In this document: positions 49,823-52,252 of the stretch, piece by piece
Layout of the letters: every line of letters starts with the position of its first letter
How positions within the stretch are numbered: position 1 is the first letter of the stretch
IMG/VR virus record: IMGVR_UViG_3300045918_000152
Span: 1 to 52,252 of that record
Origin: a virus
Length of the DNA stretch: 52,252 nucleotides
Strand: one strand, 5' to 3'
Made by a program: the position numbers and the translations under genes
The notes under the pieces: generated by a model
Seen by the model: only the letters and a program-made list of their open reading frames with translations
Told to the model about the DNA's origin: nothing
Database searches by the model: none

Positions 49823-50458
49823 TTAGTTTGTTTTGATGACCTGATCAATAAGGCCATGCTCAAGAGCTTGCTCTGCAGTAAGGTACACATCATTTGCAGG
49901 TAGGAGATTCTTCCTGATATAGGACTCCGATTTCCCTGTGAACTTCTTGTATCGCTTCATGATAATCGCATCGATCATCTTATGCTCAATATTTGCAGCA
50001 ATCAATTCATGATGCTTTCCATCAGAACCCGAACTGTATTGGTGTGACATCAGGATTGTCCCATCAGTAGCACACCTAGTACCCTTATTACCCGCCATGA
50101 GAATCATCAACCCTGCGCTAGCAACCATACCGGTGCCGTATGTAATTACAGGAATTGGAATTTCTCGAATCAAATCAATTAACTGACAGGCGGCATCCAT
50201 ACGACCACCAACACTATTGATAAACAGAATCGTATTTTCAGGCTGAGCATGCGGAGGCATCATGGCAATCTCCGTAAGCTGCTCAATAACAGGGCCTACG
50301 CTATTATGGTCAATCACTCCAGTAAGATATAAGAATCCCTCCTCAGAGATATCAATACGTGAATAGTCACCCCTACCAGATCTAACCCTAGCCAATCGAC
50401 TCTGGCTTGCAATAAACTTATTGCGAAGGCTTACGGGGACTGATTGTGTGTTTAGCAT
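49823..50458 (-). CDS. ClpP-like serine protease
   Basis: 211 residues from the ATG at 50458, with AGGGA at proper spacing. FINSVGG (79-85), GMVASAGLMIL with S114, MSHQ with H139 and AND with D190 give a complete ClpP-type triad. Cellular ClpP is a barrel protease fed by Clp ATPases. A phage copy might alter host proteolysis or cleave phage proteins; no ATPase partner is seen here. It overlaps the upstream gene by 41 nt. Confidence 0.85.
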   Translation of the reverse strand: MLNTQSVPVSLRNKFIASQSRLARVRSGRGDYSRIDISEEGFLYLTGVIDHNSVGPVIEQLTEIAMMPPHAQPENTILFINSVGGRMDAACQLIDLIREIPIPVITYGTGMVASAGLMILMAGNKGTRCATDGTILMSHQYSSGSDGKHHELIAANIEHKMIDAIIMKRYKKFTGKSESYIRKNLLPANDVYLTAEQALEHGLIDQVIKTN

Positions 50459-50750
50459 TGATGATCCCTGTAGGTTCATTGAGTTTCACAAATACCTCCG
50501 CTTGTTCCAAATGAATGGCGCCAAAGGATACATGCTTGTATCGGTGCATACTACCCGCAAGTTCATGAATGACTTTATTTAAAATCGAAATATTTTCAAG
50601 AACAGGATCGGATGCGTAAACTGTAGCCCCTAGATGGAATAGGTTGGTGACTAGTGTCCTGGCGGGTGCAGTACACCCATTGACACAAATCCTAACACCC
50701 TTAAATCCATCAGGATACAGCTTCTTTATTTCTTCAATTATGTAGCTCAT
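50418..50750 (-). CDS. Hypothetical protein with Rossmann-like segment
   Basis: 110 residues. RICVNGCTAPARTLVTNLFHLGATVYASDP has a beta-loop-helix-beta pattern like a nucleotide-binding fold. The start overlaps the upstream stop (ATGA). No specific family recognised. Confidence 0.45.
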   Translation of the reverse strand: MSYIIEEIKKLYPDGFKGVRICVNGCTAPARTLVTNLFHLGATVYASDPVLENISILNKVIHELAGSMHRYKHVSFGAIHLEQAEVFVKLNEPTGIINAKHTISPRKPSQ

Positions 50751-50923
50751 TCTCGTTTGTGAATTGAAGTTTCAAGCTTCTTCAGATCTGCCCGAATACC
50801 TTCAATACGCTTCTCGTAAGAATTGCACTGAGCTTCGAGTGGACCGGTACCTGAAGAAAGTTCCCTGATACGACTGTCAATCTTCTGAAATGTCGCTAAA
50901 ATCATCGACTTCTGTAAACTCAT
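50747..50923 (-). CDS. Small coiled-coil protein
   Basis: 58 residues from ATG 50923 (or 52 from ATG 50905). Helical: IDSRIRELSS, then SYEKRIEGIRADLKKLE, which fits a short coiled coil. The stop overlaps the next start (ATGA). It overlaps the upstream gene by 47 nt, so the start is uncertain. No family recognised. Confidence 0.45.
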   Translation of the reverse strand: MSLQKSMILATFQKIDSRIRELSSGTGPLEAQCNSYEKRIEGIRADLKKLETSIHKRE

Positions 50924-51059
50924 CATACGCTACCTTCTTTCGATCTCTTTTGTAGGGTGTCGCCCTGGTATGCTTATCGCGACCAGGAACATCCTTGTAT
51001 TTGCGATCATCGTCAAGAAGATTATTCATTTCTTCTTTCTGACGATTAATCTTGATCAT
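50877..51059 (-). CDS. Hypothetical small charged protein
   Basis: 60 residues from the ATG at 51059, overlapping the NrdB stop. Strongly charged, basic in the middle and acidic at the end (EVDDFSDISED). No domain recognised. Confidence 0.4.
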   Translation of the reverse strand: MIKINRQKEEMNNLLDDDRKYKDVPGRDKHTRATPYKRDRKKVAYDEFTEVDDFSDISED

Positions 51060-51999
51060 AGCCCCACTCCCCGACCATACCATTCACGGAGTATTCACTA
51101 ACACGCTTCTCAAAGAAATTGTCATGGCTTACACCATTAATAATCCAATCGAGCCAATCGAACGGACTCTTGGTATGGTACTTCTCTTTAAGGCCAAGCT
51201 GAATTAGCCTGCGATCTGCAATACAGCGGATATACTGCTTTGTTTCCTCAGCGGTGATCCCTGCAATAGGAAATCCTGCGAAAGCAAGATCGATGAATTT
51301 ATCTTCAAGAGAGACAATCGTGTCGATCATCTTGTACAGCTTACTCTTGAATTCATCATTAACAATCTGCGGATGTTCGGCACAGAACTGCCGGAATACC
51401 ATCGCGTTACCCTGTACGTGAAGTGTCTCATCCCGAATAGACCACTCCACAATGGTATTCATTCCCTTCATCTTCCCTGATCGTTGGAAATTGAGTAGCA
51501 TTGCAAAAGAAGCAAAGAGAGAAATACCCTCAAGGCCCACAGTCTTCGCAAATGCAAACGCTTTTCCGGTAGTCGTCTCGATTGAGTTTTCTTGCATGAA
51601 CCCAATTTTATCCGACATTTCTTTATATTCAAGGAAGGCATGGTATTCCTCATCAGGCAGTCCAAGGGTATCATTCAGCAGTGCATAGGCGCGTTGGTGT
51701 GTACCTTCACGACCTGCAAAGCTAGAGAGCATCACACGAACTTCGTTATTCCGAACAATTGGAATTAGGAAGTCATGATAGTTCTGCCCCACCTGAGCAT
51801 CTGATTGAGTAAACAATCGAAGAATATTCGTAACGAAGGCTTTTTCTTGAAGACTAAGCTTAATAGCCCAATCAGTAACATCTTCAGAAAGCTCCGCTTC
51901 GTCTTCAGTCCAATGAACCTCTTCGTGGGTTCTCGTAAGCTCAACAGCCCAAGGGTAGTAGAAGGGCTTGTATGTCTTACTTTCTTGTTGTAGTCCCAT
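51046..51999 (-). CDS. nrdB: Ribonucleotide reductase small subunit (class I)
   Basis: 317 residues. Metal and radical residues are in order: D67 in LRLFTQSDAQVG, E98 and H101 in REGTHQRAY with Y105 in the place of the radical Tyr (cf. E. coli E115, H118, Y122), a LEGISLFASF segment with Glu, and the RDETLHVQG motif with Glu and His. The enzyme holds the diiron-tyrosyl cofactor and works with a large subunit, which is probably encoded upstream of the window. It provides dNTPs for phage replication. Confidence 0.9.
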   Translation of the reverse strand: MGLQQESKTYKPFYYPWAVELTRTHEEVHWTEDEAELSEDVTDWAIKLSLQEKAFVTNILRLFTQSDAQVGQNYHDFLIPIVRNNEVRVMLSSFAGREGTHQRAYALLNDTLGLPDEEYHAFLEYKEMSDKIGFMQENSIETTTGKAFAFAKTVGLEGISLFASFAMLLNFQRSGKMKGMNTIVEWSIRDETLHVQGNAMVFRQFCAEHPQIVNDEFKSKLYKMIDTIVSLEDKFIDLAFAGFPIAGITAEETKQYIRCIADRRLIQLGLKEKYHTKSPFDWLDWIINGVSHDNFFEKRVSEYSVNGMVGEWGYDQD

Positions 52000-52034
52000 T
52001 ATCTTCTTATTTTAGTTATTCAAAAGTTAATTTA

Positions 52035-52220
52035 TCACTGAGATTCGTTCTTAAGCCAGTTTTCAAGATCTTCAAGGAGCCACTTAAATCTATTAGGGAT
52101 ATCAAACGGGAGTTCCCTTTTGAATTTATTAAGGGAGATTACTGCTTTTTTGGCATTTTTCTTGCGATGCGCCCTGGCCTCATCTGCCTGATGCTCATAG
52201 TCGTCGTCGTAGTGACCCAT
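52035..52220 (-). CDS. Hypothetical small charged protein
   Basis: 61 residues, very charged at the N-terminus (HYDDDYEHQADEARAHRKK) with an aromatic helical end (FKWLLEDLENWLKN). First gene in the window in transcription order; lies 35 nt upstream of nrdB. No family recognised. Confidence 0.45.
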   Translation of the reverse strand: MGHYDDDYEHQADEARAHRKKNAKKAVISLNKFKRELPFDIPNRFKWLLEDLENWLKNESQ

Positions 52221-52252
52221 TTTCTTCCTATTTATTCAATCGTCAATTACCC

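Noticed and set aside
1-52252. Plus-strand ORFs longer than 60 codons throughout the window
   Set aside because: They lie opposite well-supported minus-strand genes, lack recognisable motifs and tight spacing, and often start inside other genes; I treat all as shadows.
1-52252. CRISPR arrays, insertion sequences, integrase or attachment sites
   Set aside because: No regularly spaced direct repeats, transposase or integrase motifs, or tRNA-adjacent att-like duplications were found.

Overview
The window is part of a tailed double-stranded DNA phage genome. Every gene I can support lies on the minus strand, so transcription and gene order run from high to low coordinates; plus-strand ORFs look like shadows. 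A tape measure protein, major tail protein, lambda-type G/GT chaperone frameshift, tail terminator-like protein and lambda J-like tip protein indicate a long non-contractile (siphovirus-like) tail. A 3TM holin, an M15 peptidase and a SleB-type cell wall hydrolase suggest a Gram-negative, probably proteobacterial, host. No integrase, repressor or insertion sequence was seen, so a lytic phage is most likely; the host cannot be named from sequence alone.

Layout in transcription order. (1) 52.2-46.1 kb, nucleotide and DNA metabolism: ribonucleotide reductase small subunit (NrdB), a ClpP-like protease, a SleB-type cell wall hydrolase, an ATP-dependent DNA ligase and several small unknowns. (2) 46.1-35.0 kb, about 30 short, tightly packed accessory genes, many joined by ATGA or TAATG overlaps. 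Recognisable ones are a MazG-like pyrophosphohydrolase, a macro-domain protein, a PDZ-like lipoprotein, a SLOG/DUF2493 protein and a possible small terminase. Some paralogous pairs occur here. (3) 35.0-34.8 kb, two tRNA genes (Thr-TGT and a Glu-TTC-like tRNA) flanked by terminator-like repeats. (4) 34.7-28.9 kb, a SET-domain methyltransferase gene overlapping the large terminase gene, then a metalloprotease-like protein, an SGNH-hydrolase structural protein, PhoH, a metallophosphoesterase and an M15 peptidase. (5) 28.9-20.5 kb, virion-surface-type proteins (one with a trypsin-like protease domain), a holin, the portal and a run of fiber or decoration-like proteins. (6) 20.5-12.5 kb, the head: an unusual 1473-residue protein joining a Mu gpF-like head morphogenesis domain to a T7/N4-type single-subunit RNA polymerase, then scaffold, major capsid, connector proteins and major tail protein. 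(7) 12.3 kb to the left edge, the tail: G/GT chaperones, a 2939-residue tape measure, distal tail proteins and a truncated J-like tip protein.

The most notable point is the RNA polymerase domain carried on a head-morphogenesis protein. It suggests that this siphovirus packages its polymerase in the capsid, as N4 does with an unrelated virion architecture. A GC-rich hairpin-forming element repeated in intergenic gaps (12.4, 39.25 and 39.75 kb) is a candidate regulatory signal. Other uncommon cargo includes the canonical SET/post-SET methyltransferase, the macro-domain protein and the PDZ-like lipoprotein.
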